This document shows, piece after piece, positions 8,781 to 17,885 of a stretch of DNA of 64,000 bases. The DNA is from JANPIX01 sp031425195. Its GTDB lineage: Bacteria; Pseudomonadota; Alphaproteobacteria; Rhodobacterales; Rhodobacteraceae. Made by a program: the position numbers and the translations under genes. Position 1 is the first letter of the stretch. Each line of letters opens with the position of its first letter. Below the pieces are notes generated by a model that saw only the letters and a program-made list of their open reading frames with translations, did not search any database and was not told the DNA's origin. Location: assembly GCA_031425195.1 (NCBI GenBank), contig JANPIX010000024.1:62001-126000 (forward strand), given 5' to 3'.

Positions 8781-9600
8781 CGTGTCTGGCAGCAAATTCC
8801 CGAAGATCGTGGCCATAACCAACCAAAAGGGAGGAGTTGGAAAAACGACGACGGCGATCAACTTGGCAGCCGGGCTCGCAGAACTGAACTTTCGTGTCTT
8901 GTTGATCGACATTGATCCGCAGGGTAATGCCTCCACGGGTCTGGGTGTGGAAGCCGCAGACCGCCGTTTGACGAGCTACGATCTTCTTCTGGACCATCGT
9001 TCTTTGGCTGACGTCATTCGTCCGACTGCCGTAGAAGGTCTGCTTATTTGTCCGGCGAACGCAGATCTTGCGTCGGCTGACATGGATTTGATGCAAAATC
9101 CCAACCGTACGCTTCAACTTCGACGTGCCTTGCACAACCCATCGACATCTGGCTTGAACATCAACTATATATTGATTGACTGTCCGCCTTCACTGAACCT
9201 TCTTACCGTCAATGCGCTGGTGGCGAGCGACGCCGTTCTCGTCCCCTTACAAGCAGAATTTTTCGCTCTCGAAGGTCTGTCCCAGTTGCTTCTCACCATA
9301 CGTGAGATTCGCCAGTCCGCAAATGCGGCCCTCAGGGTTGAAGGTGTCGTGTTAACGATGTTTGACGGGCGCAACAATCTTTCGCTTCAGGTCGAACGCG
9401 ATGCCCGCGAAACGCTTGGCGATCTTGTGTTTCGGACGGTGATACCCCGCAATGTCCGGGTAAGCGAAGCGCCCTCTTACGCCCAATCCGTGCTAAGCTA
9501 TGATACAGCATCGAAAGGGTCAGAGGCTTACCGGGCCCTTGCGCGGGAGTTTGTGGCCCGTCAATCTCCGGCCTACCTGCAGACAAAAGGCGCAGCCTGA
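8773..9600 (+). CDS. parA: Chromosome partitioning ATPase ParA
   Basis: DNA-binding ATPase that moves ParB-parS complexes to segregate the newly replicated origin. The 275-residue protein carries the deviant Walker A KGGVGKTT at 19-26 with the signature Lys, and LLIDIDPQGNASTGLG as the A'/switch segment. The chromosomal type lacks an N-terminal HTH extension, as here. It overlaps the rsmG end by 8 bases, and its stop shares a base with the parB ATG. Confidence 0.96.
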   Translation: MPDVSGSKFPKIVAITNQKGGVGKTTTAINLAAGLAELNFRVLLIDIDPQGNASTGLGVEAADRRLTSYDLLLDHRSLADVIRPTAVEGLLICPANADLASADMDLMQNPNRTLQLRRALHNPSTSGLNINYILIDCPPSLNLLTVNALVASDAVLVPLQAEFFALEGLSQLLLTIREIRQSANAALRVEGVVLTMFDGRNNLSLQVERDARETLGDLVFRTVIPRNVRVSEAPSYAQSVLSYDTASKGSEAYRALAREFVARQSPAYLQTKGAA

Positions 9601-10520
9601 TGACGAAACTCCCAGAACGACGCGGCCTTGGTCGTGGCCTTTCCGCACTTATGGCTGATATTCAACCGAACGCCGTTCGCTCCGACAACGCGTCAAACAG
9701 CAGCGACTATCGCGGTGAAACCCTTGTTCCTGTTGAAAAAATCCGGCCCAATCCGCAACAGCCCCGGCGTACATTCGCCCCAGAAGCCTTGCAGGAACTG
9801 GCAGATTCCCTGCGCCAAAAAGGCATTTTGCAACCCCTGATCGTTCGCGCCGTCGCGGGTTCCGACATGTTCGAAATTGTGGCGGGGGAACGCCGCTGGC
9901 GGGCCGCGCAGATGGCCCAAATTCACGAACTGCCAGTCATTATCCGTGCCTTTGATGATGACGAAGTGTTGCAGGTCGCAATCATCGAAAACATTCAACG
10001 CGCCGATCTTAACGCAATCGAAGAGGCCGCAGGCTACCGTCATCTGATGGACAAGTTCGGGCACACCCAGGAAAAACTTGCCGAAGCCCTGTCCAAAAGC
10101 CGCAGTCATATCGCCAATCTTCTAAGGCTCCTCAATCTACCCGAAGACGTGCAGGCGCACCTTCGTGCGGGTCGGCTGACGGCTGGGCATGCACGGGCAT
10201 TGATCACGGCACCAAATCCGTCCGCACTGGCTCATCTCGTGATTGACCAGAGCCTGTCGGTGCGCGAAACCGAACAACTGGTTAAGTCGCGCATGAAGGG
10301 CAAGGCCGACCCAACCCCGCGCAAGTCGTTTCCGCCGCAGAAAGATGCCGATACCCGCGCACTCGAATCTGACCTTTCCGCAAACCTTCGCATGGGCGTC
10401 AGCATCACACACGAACCGGGCGGGGAACGCGGCACCCTGGCCATCCGCTATGCCACGCTGGATGATCTTGATCTTCTATGCCGTGCCTTGTCCGCCTTGC
10501 CTCGTGATGGATCCATCTGA
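9600..10520 (+). CDS. parB: Chromosome partitioning protein ParB
   Basis: parS-binding CTPase that spreads on DNA and activates ParA. In the 306-residue protein the CTP-binding and spreading motifs GERRWRA (about 96-102) and ENIQRADLN (about 130-138) are intact, followed by the HTH region AEALSKSRSHIANLLRLLNLP (about 161-181), a linker and a C-terminal dimerisation domain. It is directly coupled to parA. Two nearby parS-like sites are its predicted targets. Confidence 0.96.
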   Translation: MTKLPERRGLGRGLSALMADIQPNAVRSDNASNSSDYRGETLVPVEKIRPNPQQPRRTFAPEALQELADSLRQKGILQPLIVRAVAGSDMFEIVAGERRWRAAQMAQIHELPVIIRAFDDDEVLQVAIIENIQRADLNAIEEAAGYRHLMDKFGHTQEKLAEALSKSRSHIANLLRLLNLPEDVQAHLRAGRLTAGHARALITAPNPSALAHLVIDQSLSVRETEQLVKSRMKGKADPTPRKSFPPQKDADTRALESDLSANLRMGVSITHEPGGERGTLAIRYATLDDLDLLCRALSALPRDGSI

Positions 10521-10521
10521 T

Positions 10522-10537
10522 CGCCCTTTGTCGGGCG
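10522..10537. terminator. Small hairpin between convergent parB and hemW
   Basis: CGCCC (10522-10526) pairs with GGGCG (10533-10537) across a six-base loop in the 20-base gap between the convergent stops. It may serve as a short bidirectional terminator, but the stem is only 5 bp and there is no strong T-run. Confidence 0.3.
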
Positions 10538-10540
10538 CTA

Positions 10541-11698
10541 TTACGCGACAACAAGGCCCTTGATCACCTGATTGAGTACGAGCCGCCCAGATGCGGTCGC
10601 TGACAGACGATCATCCGCGGTGACGAGCATTCCGATATCTACCAGATGAGCTATTTTTGCGACGTCCAGCGGTTGGCCCGCGAGCGCATGGTACCGGGAC
10701 ATTGAAATCCCATCCCGCAGCCGCAATCCCATCATCACATATTCGGCAGCCCGGTCTGACGAGGACAACATCTCTGGCGTGTTCTCACCGGTCGCCCGCT
10801 GCTCTACCCGCATCAACCATTCTCCCGGTGGCTTTGGCGTGTCGGTTGCCCACCGAACGCCTCCCATCGTCAGGCGGCCATGTGCACCGGGGCCGATCCC
10901 CGCATAATCGCCTGCCTGCCAGTAAATCAGGTTATGCCGCGATTCCGCCCCTGGCATCGAATGGTTAGACACCTCGTAGGCCGGATAGCCCGCCGCTTCG
11001 CACAATTCCTGCGTCAATTCATGGAAGTCGGCCGCCAGGTCTTCATTTGGCAGGCCTTTCAAGCCACCCCGGGCCTGCCGATCACCAAATGCCGTGCCCG
11101 GCTCGATGGTCAGCTGATAAAGCGAAAGATGGTCGGCTGCCATGTGCAGCGCCTCGGTCAATTCTGACCGCCATTCATGCAACGTCTGATGTTGCCGCGC
11201 ATAGATAAGGTCAAAACTGACACGGTCAAAGTTTCGTGTTGCAATATCAAAGGCTTGCTTTCCATCTGCAACGGTATGAAGTCGGCCAAGGCGCTGGAGG
11301 TCTGCATCGTTCAAGGCTTGAAACCCCATAGACACCCGGTTCACCCCTGCCGCCCGGTACCCCTGAAACCTTGCCGTTTCGACAGACCCGGGATTGGCTT
11401 CCAACGTGATCTCCACGTCATTCGCCATTCGCCACGTCGCGGCAACCCGGTCCAGAATTGCGCCGACGATCCGGGGCTCCATGAGCGATGGCGTCCCCCC
11501 GCCAAAGAAAACGGAATTCAGCACACGCCCTTGGGTTTGATCGCCAATGCGGTCAATTTCCTCCAAATAGGCCCGCAGCCAGCGATCCTGATCGATACTG
11601 GCCGCGACATGGCTGTTGAAATCGCAATAGGGGCATTTCGACTGACAAAACGGCCAATGCAGGTAGAGCCCGAAACCGCCATGCCGCCAATCTTCCAT
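10541..11698 (-). CDS. hemW: Radical SAM haem chaperone HemW
   Basis: HemN-like radical SAM protein; family members bind and deliver haem rather than oxidise coproporphyrinogen. The 385-residue protein has the N-terminal 4Fe-4S motif CQSKCPYC (Cys 18, 22, 25) within LYLHWPFCQSKCPYCDF, the GGGTPS segment, and the C-terminal HemN-C domain. It lacks the longer N-terminus of true HemN, so HemW is the better call. It is last in the rph-rdgB-ridA-hemW operon, 2 bases after ridA. Confidence 0.92.
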   Translation of the reverse strand: MEDWRHGGFGLYLHWPFCQSKCPYCDFNSHVAASIDQDRWLRAYLEEIDRIGDQTQGRVLNSVFFGGGTPSLMEPRIVGAILDRVAATWRMANDVEITLEANPGSVETARFQGYRAAGVNRVSMGFQALNDADLQRLGRLHTVADGKQAFDIATRNFDRVSFDLIYARQHQTLHEWRSELTEALHMAADHLSLYQLTIEPGTAFGDRQARGGLKGLPNEDLAADFHELTQELCEAAGYPAYEVSNHSMPGAESRHNLIYWQAGDYAGIGPGAHGRLTMGGVRWATDTPKPPGEWLMRVEQRATGENTPEMLSSSDRAAEYVMMGLRLRDGISMSRYHALAGQPLDVAKIAHLVDIGMLVTADDRLSATASGRLVLNQVIKGLVVA

Positions 11699-11700
11699 GA

Positions 11701-12075
11701 TCAGCCCTTGAATGCCGTGACTTCGATCTCGATCAGCATTTCTGGCCGGATCAGTCCGGCAATCACCATAGTGGCCGCTGGACGGATCTTACCCAGATGT
11801 GCGCCGAGAACCGGGGTCACTTGGTCGACAAGATTGGCGTCGGTGACAGTGTATTGCACGCGAACGATATCTCCCATTTCAAACCCCGCCTGATCCAGAA
11901 CACCCCCGATCGTCGCAAAGCAGTTTTCGGCCTGATCCGCGATGTCGGCAGGTATGGTCATTGTTGCATAGTCATAACCCGTGACGCCCGACACGAAACA
12001 CCAGCCACCTTTGACGATGGCCCGGCTGTAACCCATCGTGTCTTCGAAGGGCGAACCCGTGGAAATCCGTTTCAT
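11701..12075 (-). CDS. RidA family enamine/imine deaminase
   Basis: RidA/YjgF/Rid-family proteins hydrolyse reactive enamine/imine intermediates such as 2-aminoacrylate. The 124-residue product has the family-like C-terminal segment RPAATMVIAGLIRPEMLIEIEVTAF; whether the active-site Arg is in the archetypal RidA position cannot be settled by eye, so a Rid subgroup is possible. ATG 12075 overlaps the rdgB stop as ATGA; a GTG three codons upstream (12084) is the alternative start. Part of rph-rdgB-ridA-hemW. Confidence 0.88.
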   Translation of the reverse strand: MKRISTGSPFEDTMGYSRAIVKGGWCFVSGVTGYDYATMTIPADIADQAENCFATIGGVLDQAGFEMGDIVRVQYTVTDANLVDQVTPVLGAHLGKIRPAATMVIAGLIRPEMLIEIEVTAFKG

Positions 12076-12083
12076 GTAAAACA
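12068..12083. other. Degenerate parS-like palindrome at the rdgB/ridA junction
   Basis: CGTTTCATGTAAAACA on the plus strand (TGTTTTACATGAAACG on the minus) differs from the parS consensus at 3 of 16 positions and resembles the mnmG copy (2 differences). It covers the coupled stop/start of rdgB and ridA, 3.9 kb from the rsmG site. It could be a weak ParB site or chance. Confidence 0.3.
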
Positions 12084-12680
12084 CCCGGCGACCAGTTTGC
12101 GAAATGCGTCGGCCCTGTGGCTTATCCGGTTCTTGGCCCAGCGATCCATCTGGCCAAATGTGATGTCAAAGCCATCAGGCTGAAAAATCGGGTCATAACC
12201 GTGACCCTGATCACCGCGCATCGGCCAAACAACCTCGCCCGGCATCACACCCTCGAACACCTCGTCATGCCCATCGGGCCATGCAAGGACGAGCGTGCAG
12301 CGAAACTGCGCCCGGCGCGGGAAAAGGGCCTTCGCCGCCTCAAGTTCCGCCCAGGTGCGGGCCATCGCCATCACGAAATCCCGGCCATTGGGCGTTTCCG
12401 CCCAGTCTGCCGTGTACACCCCCGGCGCGCCGCCCAATGCGTCCACCGAGATACCGCTGTCGTCAGCAAGCGACGGCAGTCGCGTAGATGTGGCCGCGGC
12501 ATGTGCCTTGATCCGCGCATTGCCGATGAACGTGGTTTCGGTTTCCGCAGGTTCGGCCAGCCCAAGATCAGCCGCAGACAGCACTTTGACAGCAAAGGGC
12601 GTCAGAAGCGCCGCAATTTCTTCCTGTTTTCCCCGGTTATGGGTGGCCACCACCAGTTGATCACCCTGAAACTTGCGCAT
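12072..12680 (-). CDS. rdgB: XTP/dITP pyrophosphatase (RdgB/HAM1)
   Basis: Removes deaminated purine nucleotides (dITP, XTP) from the pool, yielding monophosphate and pyrophosphate. The 202-residue protein has the N-terminal LVVATHNRGKQEEI motif (substrate-binding), PSLADDSGISVDALGGAPGVYTA with the catalytic Asp pair, and the C-terminal SHRADAF motif, all diagnostic of the family. It lies 3 bases after rph and overlaps ridA by 4 bases. Confidence 0.95.
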   Translation of the reverse strand: MRKFQGDQLVVATHNRGKQEEIAALLTPFAVKVLSAADLGLAEPAETETTFIGNARIKAHAAATSTRLPSLADDSGISVDALGGAPGVYTADWAETPNGRDFVMAMARTWAELEAAKALFPRRAQFRCTLVLAWPDGHDEVFEGVMPGEVVWPMRGDQGHGYDPIFQPDGFDITFGQMDRWAKNRISHRADAFRKLVAGCFT

Positions 12681-12683
12681 CGC

Positions 12684-13397
12684 TTACAGGATCGCCGCCT
12701 TTTGCGCCGCGACCAGCATCTTGCAGCCGGCTTCTGACAGATCAAGCAGGGCCATCATTTCCTCGCGCGTAAAGCTGGCCCCTTCGGCAGACATCTGCAC
12801 TTCGATCAATCGTCCGGCACCCGTCAGGATAAAGTTGCCATCGGTGCCAGCTGCTGAATCTTCGGCGTAATCCAGATCTAGAACCGGCTGCCCGCCATAA
12901 ATTCCACAGGAAATAGCAGCAACATGGTCAAGGATCGGGTCCGAATGAATGATCCCCGACGAAAGCAGTTTGTTCACTGCAAGACGAAGTGCAACCCAGC
13001 CACCTGTGATGGCCGCACAGCGCGTGCCCCCGTCTGCCTGCAGGACATCGCAATCGATCACGATTTGCCGTTCGCCCATTGCACTGCGGTCGACGCCCGC
13101 GCGCAGTGCCCGCCCGATAAGGCGTTGAATTTCTTGTGTGCGGCCTGACTGTTTGCCTGCGGCCGCTTCACGGCGATTCCGGCTGTTGGTGGCGCGCGGC
13201 AGCATCCCGTATTCCGCGGTGACCCAACCAAGACCCGTGTTCTTCAGGAACGACGGGGCCTTGTCCTCGATGGTCGCGGAACACAGCACATGGGTTTCGC
13301 CAACCTTGATCAGGCAGGACCCTTCCGCATGTTTCATGACGCCTGTTTCAATTGAAATCAGCCGTGGTTCATTCAGATTTCTGCCAGAAGGCCGCAT
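12684..13397 (-). CDS. rph: Ribonuclease PH
   Basis: Phosphorolytic 3'-5' exoribonuclease that trims tRNA 3' ends. The 237-residue protein starts MRPSGRN, the usual family opening, so 13397 is the start rather than the frame beginning at 13436. The phosphate-binding and catalytic core GRTQEIQRLIGRALRAGVD and DGGTRCAAITGGWVAL is intact. It heads the rph-rdgB-ridA-hemW operon and diverges from hrcA across 150 bases. Confidence 0.95.
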   Translation of the reverse strand: MRPSGRNLNEPRLISIETGVMKHAEGSCLIKVGETHVLCSATIEDKAPSFLKNTGLGWVTAEYGMLPRATNSRNRREAAAGKQSGRTQEIQRLIGRALRAGVDRSAMGERQIVIDCDVLQADGGTRCAAITGGWVALRLAVNKLLSSGIIHSDPILDHVAAISCGIYGGQPVLDLDYAEDSAAGTDGNFILTGAGRLIEVQMSAEGASFTREEMMALLDLSEAGCKMLVAAQKAAIL

Positions 13398-13547
13398 CGA
13401 TTTTTCCTTTGATCTGTTGTTGCAGATAGGCCGCATCAGACCCCATTTGCAACCCTGATGGAATGTCGCGCTTTAGGCATTAGCAAACCGCCGGATTGAC
13501 GCCCCATGCCACCTGCCGCTAATCTGCCTTGCCCTGAAAGTGACCTG

Positions 13548-14618
13548 ATGAACGATCCATCCCACCTTTTGTCCGACATGACCGAACGCTCGCGCGAGGT
13601 GTTTCGCCGGGTGGTCGAAGGTTACCTCGCGAATGGTGATCCCGTCGGTTCACGCACTCTGACCCGGACCATGTCGGAAAAGGTAAGTGCGGCCACAATC
13701 CGAAATGTCATGCAAGACCTTGAATATATGGGACTTCTTGATAGCCCTCATGTTTCTGCCGGGCGCATTCCCACGCAAACCGGTTTACGCATCTTTGTCG
13801 ACGGCTTGCTGGAAGTGGGAAGTGTGACGGACGCTGACCGCGAATTGATCGACGCCTCGCTTGGATCAAGCCAGTCAGATGTGGCAACCTTGCTCGACAG
13901 GGTTGGGTCCACACTTTCAGGCCTGACCCGCGGGGCGAGCCTCGTTCTTGCACCCAAGCAGGAATCGGCCATCAAGCATCTCGAATTCGTGAGCCTGGGC
14001 CCCGACCGGGCGCTTGTGGTGATTGTGTTCGCAGACGGTCATGTTGAAAACCGTTTGTTTACCCCGCCACCGGGCCTGACCCCCTCCGCACTGCGTGAGG
14101 CGGCGAACTTTTTGAACGCCCTGGCCGAGGGGAAAACACTGGCGGAGCTGCGTCTGACGGTTTCTGCCGACATCACGCGCAGGCGGCAGGAAATCGATAC
14201 GCTTGCTGGCGACATGGTCAACAGTGGCCTTGCCGTGTGGCAGGATGCGGGCGAACCGACAGAAAGGCTGATTGTGCGCGGTCGTGCCAATCTTCTGGAA
14301 AATGCCGCCGATGCGCCGGATCTTGAACGCGTCCGGCAGCTTTTCGATGATCTGGAACGTACGCGCGATATCGCAGACTTTCTGGAATTGGCCGAGTCTG
14401 GCGACGGCGTCCGCATTTTTATCGGCTCAGAGAACAAGTTGTTTTCACTTTCGGGTTCCTCTCTGGTGGTTGCTCCCTATATGAACGCTGACCGAAAGAT
14501 CATCGGGGCGGTCGGCGTGATCGGCCCGACCCGGCTGAATTACGGGCGAATCGTGCCCATTGTGGATTACACGGCGCAACTTGTCGGACGGTTGATGTCG
14601 GACCGAACGAAGGGATAG
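13548..14618 (+). CDS. hrcA: Heat-inducible transcription repressor HrcA
   Basis: Winged-helix repressor that normally binds CIRCE elements upstream of groESL and dnaK genes. The 356-residue protein has the N-terminal wHTH (YLANGDPVGSRTLTRTMSEKVSAATIRNVMQDLEYMGLL, quoted only as the region of residues about 26-64), the inserted domain and a C-terminal GAF-like domain with the conserved GVIGPTRLNYGRIVP. ATG 13548 was chosen since family homology begins there. grpE follows 3 bases downstream. No CIRCE element was found in the 150-base rph-hrcA gap. Confidence 0.95.
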   Translation: MNDPSHLLSDMTERSREVFRRVVEGYLANGDPVGSRTLTRTMSEKVSAATIRNVMQDLEYMGLLDSPHVSAGRIPTQTGLRIFVDGLLEVGSVTDADRELIDASLGSSQSDVATLLDRVGSTLSGLTRGASLVLAPKQESAIKHLEFVSLGPDRALVVIVFADGHVENRLFTPPPGLTPSALREAANFLNALAEGKTLAELRLTVSADITRRRQEIDTLAGDMVNSGLAVWQDAGEPTERLIVRGRANLLENAADAPDLERVRQLFDDLERTRDIADFLELAESGDGVRIFIGSENKLFSLSGSSLVVAPYMNADRKIIGAVGVIGPTRLNYGRIVPIVDYTAQLVGRLMSDRTKG

Positions 14619-14621
14619 CGA

Positions 14622-15176
14622 ATGACGGACGAAAGGAAAGACAGCATGACTGAACAGGCAGAAACCGAACAAGAAGCGGTTGTCGATCAGCCAGATGCCG
14701 CGATGACGGGCGAACTTGATGCTCTGCGGGCGGAACGTGATGAGCTGCGCGACAGATTCATGCGGGTTCTTGCCGATGCCGAAAACTCTCGCAAGCGGGG
14801 CGAGCGTGATCGTCGCGAGGCGGAGCAATACGGCGGATCAAAGCTCGCCCGGGACATGCTGCCTGTCTATGACAACCTTCGGCGCGCCGTCGACGCCGCC
14901 AGTGAAGAACAGCGCACAGTGGCCGCTGCCTTGTTCGAAGGGGTGGAGTTGACCATGCGCGAATTGGTCAACGTGATGTCCAAACACGGTGTGACAAAAG
15001 TTGCCCCTCAGGTTGGCGACAAGTTCGATCCCCAGATGCACGAAGCAATGTTCGAGGCGGCCTTGCCCGGCACCAAGGCGGGAGAAATCATTCAGGTGAT
15101 GACTGAAGGGTTTCTTTTGCACGACCGGCTGCTGCGCCCCGCCCAAGTGGGCGTTTCGTCCAATACTCAGGGCTGA
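14622..15176 (+). CDS. grpE: Co-chaperone GrpE (DnaK nucleotide exchange factor)
   Basis: Releases ADP from DnaK to complete the Hsp70 cycle. The 184-residue protein has a charged, acidic N-terminus, a long coiled-coil (about 28-70), the conserved RFMRVLADAENSRKR segment, and the C-terminal beta domain with DKFDPQMHEAMFE. The ATG at 14622 follows an AGGGA ribosome site; an internal ATG at 14646 is less likely. Coupled to hrcA; converges on mutS with a 9-base gap. Confidence 0.95.
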   Translation: MTDERKDSMTEQAETEQEAVVDQPDAAMTGELDALRAERDELRDRFMRVLADAENSRKRGERDRREAEQYGGSKLARDMLPVYDNLRRAVDAASEEQRTVAAALFEGVELTMRELVNVMSKHGVTKVAPQVGDKFDPQMHEAMFEAALPGTKAGEIIQVMTEGFLLHDRLLRPAQVGVSSNTQG

Positions 15177-15185
15177 CAAGGCCCT

Positions 15186-17819
15186 TCAGGGCTTCATCAG
15201 CCCCCGCAGTTCGTACACCAGACGAAGCGCGTCGATGGGCGTCAATTCGTCTGGGTGAACGGCCCTCAGCGCGTCTTCAACTGCCGAACCGCGTGGGGGC
15301 GGGGGCGCGCTGGGCGTTAGTCGAAACAACGGCAGGTCGTCAATCAGTGCCTTTTGATGGACGGGCCCGCCGTCCCGGTCGCCTTTTTCAAGCGCATCCA
15401 GAACCACCTTTGCACGCTCGATCACCGCCAGTGGCAATCCGGCAAGTCGGGCCACTTGCACGCCGTAAGATCGGTCAGCCGCACCCTTGCGGACTTCATG
15501 CAGGAAGATGACGGCCCCTTCCCACTCCCGCACTGACACTGTGGCGTTTTCCACCCCCGCCAGTTTCGCTGAAAGGGCAGTCATCTCGTGGAAATGGGTT
15601 GCGAACAGGGCGCGACAGCGATTCTGGTCGTGCAGATATTCCAGCGTGGCCCACGCAATCGACAGTCCGTCATAGGTGGCCGTACCGCGCCCGATTTCGT
15701 CAAGAATGACCAAGGCACGGCCATCGGCTTGGTTCAGGATCGCCGCCGTTTCGACCATTTCAACCATGAAGGTCGACCGCCCCCGCGCCAGATCGTCAGA
15801 TGCGCCAACGCGGCTGAACAGCTGGCTGACCAGGCCGATATGCACCTCGTCGGCCGGCACAAAGCTGCCAGATTGCGCGAGTAGGGCAATCACCGCGTTC
15901 TGCCGCAGAAAAGTGGATTTGCCGGCCATGTTCGGCCCGGTCAAAAGCCAGATTGCCGGGCTGTTACCGGGGGTCAACGCGCAATCATTCGCGACAAACG
16001 GCTGACCATGGCGTTTCAGCGCACGTTCAACCACGGGATGTCGCCCACCCGTCACCATGAAGGCGCGGCTGTCATCGACCTTTGGTTCGACCCATCCCTC
16101 GCTCGCCGCGATGTCGGCAAGACCGACGGCCAGATCAATCTCTGCCAGTCCTCGCGCGGCTGCCCCAATAGGACCGGCATGTTCCATCACTGCGGCACAC
16201 AGCCGCTCGAAATGGCCGCGCTCAATGTCCAAAGCCTGATTGGCCGCGTTCAGAATACGCGTTTCGATCTGTGACAGCTCGACGGTCGTAAAGCGTACCT
16301 GACCCGCCGTTGTCTGGCGGTGAATGAATTCGGCATTGAACGGTGGCGACATCATTCGTTCGGCGTGGGTCGTGGTGACGTCGATGAAATAGCCCAGCAC
16401 ATTGTTATGCTTGATCTTCAATCCTGAAATGCCGGTCTTGGCGACGTAATCCGCCTGCATGGCCGCAATGACGCCCCGGCCTTCGTCGCGCAGCCGGCGG
16501 GTTTCGTCGAGTTCGGGATCAAAGCCCGCTGCGATATATCCGCCGTCCCGGGTTAAAAGGGGTGGAGTTGCAACAAGGGCCCGGGCCAGAAGATCCGTCA
16601 AAGTCTGGTGCCCACCAAAGCTGGCTGCCGCTTCGGCAATCACCTCTGGCACATCCCGAAGATGATGGGCCAACCTTGCCGCCTGCGTCAACGCCGCCCC
16701 GATCGAGCCGAGGTCGCGCGGCCCCCCACGGTCTAGGGCTATGCGTGACAAGGCCCGGTCAAGATCAGGCACGGCTCGCAGTTCCGCCTGCAGATTGGCC
16801 CGCAGCTTGGAATGGGTGAACAGATGCCTGACTGCAGCAAGCCTTGCCTGAATGGTCGCCAGATTGCGTGACGGTGCCGACAGGCGCCGCTCCAGCAATC
16901 GGCCCCCGGCTGCGGTAACCGTTCTGTCGACCGCAGCCAGCAGCGATCCTTCGCGGCCTCCTGAAAGTGCGGTGGTGATTTCCAGATTGCGACGGGTGGC
17001 GGCGTCGATCTGCATGGCAGCATCGGGGCGCTCCCGCACCGGGGGTCGCATCAGGGGCATCTTTCCGCGCTGCGTCAGATGAAGATAATCGACAAGCGCG
17101 CCTAAAGCCCCCAGTTCCGCCCGCCCGAATGTCCCGAACGCCTCCATCGAGCCCACCTGGAACAACGTCTGCAGCCGTTTATCCGCGTTGGTGCTGTCGA
17201 AACTGGCCCGCGCAAGGGGCGTAAGGGCCACCCCTGCTTCTTCCGCAATGCTTCCCAGTTCCCCCTCTCGCGCTTCGCTGACAAGCAGTTCGCGGGGGCC
17301 AAGCCGCGAAAGTTCGGGACCAAGCCGCACAAGGGGGCAGGGCATCACCCGGACTTCACCGGTTGAAATATCCATCCACGCCAAGGCCGCATCGTCGCGC
17401 ACTTCGGCAAAGGCCGCCAAAAAGTTGTGACGGCGCGCGTCCAAAAGCGAGTCTTCCGTCAGCGTGCCCGGTGTGACCAACCGCACCACATCCCGGCGCA
17501 CGACAGCCTTGTAGCCGCGCTTTTTGGCTTCTGCCGGGTCTTCCAGCTGCTCTGCGATGGCGACGCGAAACCCCTTGCGGATCAATGTCAGCAGGTACCC
17601 TTCGGCCGCGTGAACCGGCACGCCGCACATGGGGATAGGTGCGCCCGCGTGTGTGCCTCGTTGGGTCAGCGCGATGTCAAGCGCCGCCGATGCAGCAACG
17701 GCATCGTCAAAGAACATTTCATAGAAATCGCCCATCCGGTAAAACAACAAGGCGCTGGCATTCTGCGCCTTGATGTCCAGATACTGCGCCATCATTGGCG
17801 TTACGGCGTCATCTGTCAC
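15186..17819 (-). CDS. mutS: DNA mismatch repair ATPase MutS
   Basis: Recognises base mismatches and small loops and recruits MutL. The 877-residue protein has the mismatch-probing motif near the N-terminus (LLFYRMGDFYEMFFDDA, with the Phe-x-Glu type GDFYEMF), the connector and lever domains, the C-terminal Walker A LTGPNMAGKSTFLR and Walker B ALVILDEIGRGT, then a tail with an acidic DE-rich end. The GTG at 17819 is supported by AGGGG six bases upstream; ATG codons at 17795 and 17792 are alternatives. Single gene, convergent to grpE. Confidence 0.96.
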   Translation of the reverse strand: MTDDAVTPMMAQYLDIKAQNASALLFYRMGDFYEMFFDDAVAASAALDIALTQRGTHAGAPIPMCGVPVHAAEGYLLTLIRKGFRVAIAEQLEDPAEAKKRGYKAVVRRDVVRLVTPGTLTEDSLLDARRHNFLAAFAEVRDDAALAWMDISTGEVRVMPCPLVRLGPELSRLGPRELLVSEAREGELGSIAEEAGVALTPLARASFDSTNADKRLQTLFQVGSMEAFGTFGRAELGALGALVDYLHLTQRGKMPLMRPPVRERPDAAMQIDAATRRNLEITTALSGGREGSLLAAVDRTVTAAGGRLLERRLSAPSRNLATIQARLAAVRHLFTHSKLRANLQAELRAVPDLDRALSRIALDRGGPRDLGSIGAALTQAARLAHHLRDVPEVIAEAAASFGGHQTLTDLLARALVATPPLLTRDGGYIAAGFDPELDETRRLRDEGRGVIAAMQADYVAKTGISGLKIKHNNVLGYFIDVTTTHAERMMSPPFNAEFIHRQTTAGQVRFTTVELSQIETRILNAANQALDIERGHFERLCAAVMEHAGPIGAAARGLAEIDLAVGLADIAASEGWVEPKVDDSRAFMVTGGRHPVVERALKRHGQPFVANDCALTPGNSPAIWLLTGPNMAGKSTFLRQNAVIALLAQSGSFVPADEVHIGLVSQLFSRVGASDDLARGRSTFMVEMVETAAILNQADGRALVILDEIGRGTATYDGLSIAWATLEYLHDQNRCRALFATHFHEMTALSAKLAGVENATVSVREWEGAVIFLHEVRKGAADRSYGVQVARLAGLPLAVIERAKVVLDALEKGDRDGGPVHQKALIDDLPLFRLTPSAPPPPRGSAVEDALRAVHPDELTPIDALRLVYELRGLMKP

Positions 17820-17885
17820 AAAATACCCCTTTTCCCCCCGCGACCCTACAAAAGCGCGGGCCGGGCGGAAAGGCGCAAATCCAGC

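Noticed and set aside
13398..13547. CIRCE operator or heat-shock sigma promoter before hrcA
   Set aside because: No TTAGCACTC-N9-GAGTGCTAA repeat is present; only isolated TTAGCA and CCCCAT pieces were seen, too weak to call.
15177..15200. Terminator between grpE and mutS
   Set aside because: GGCCCTTCAGGGC gives only a very short stem with a 3-base loop and no T-run.
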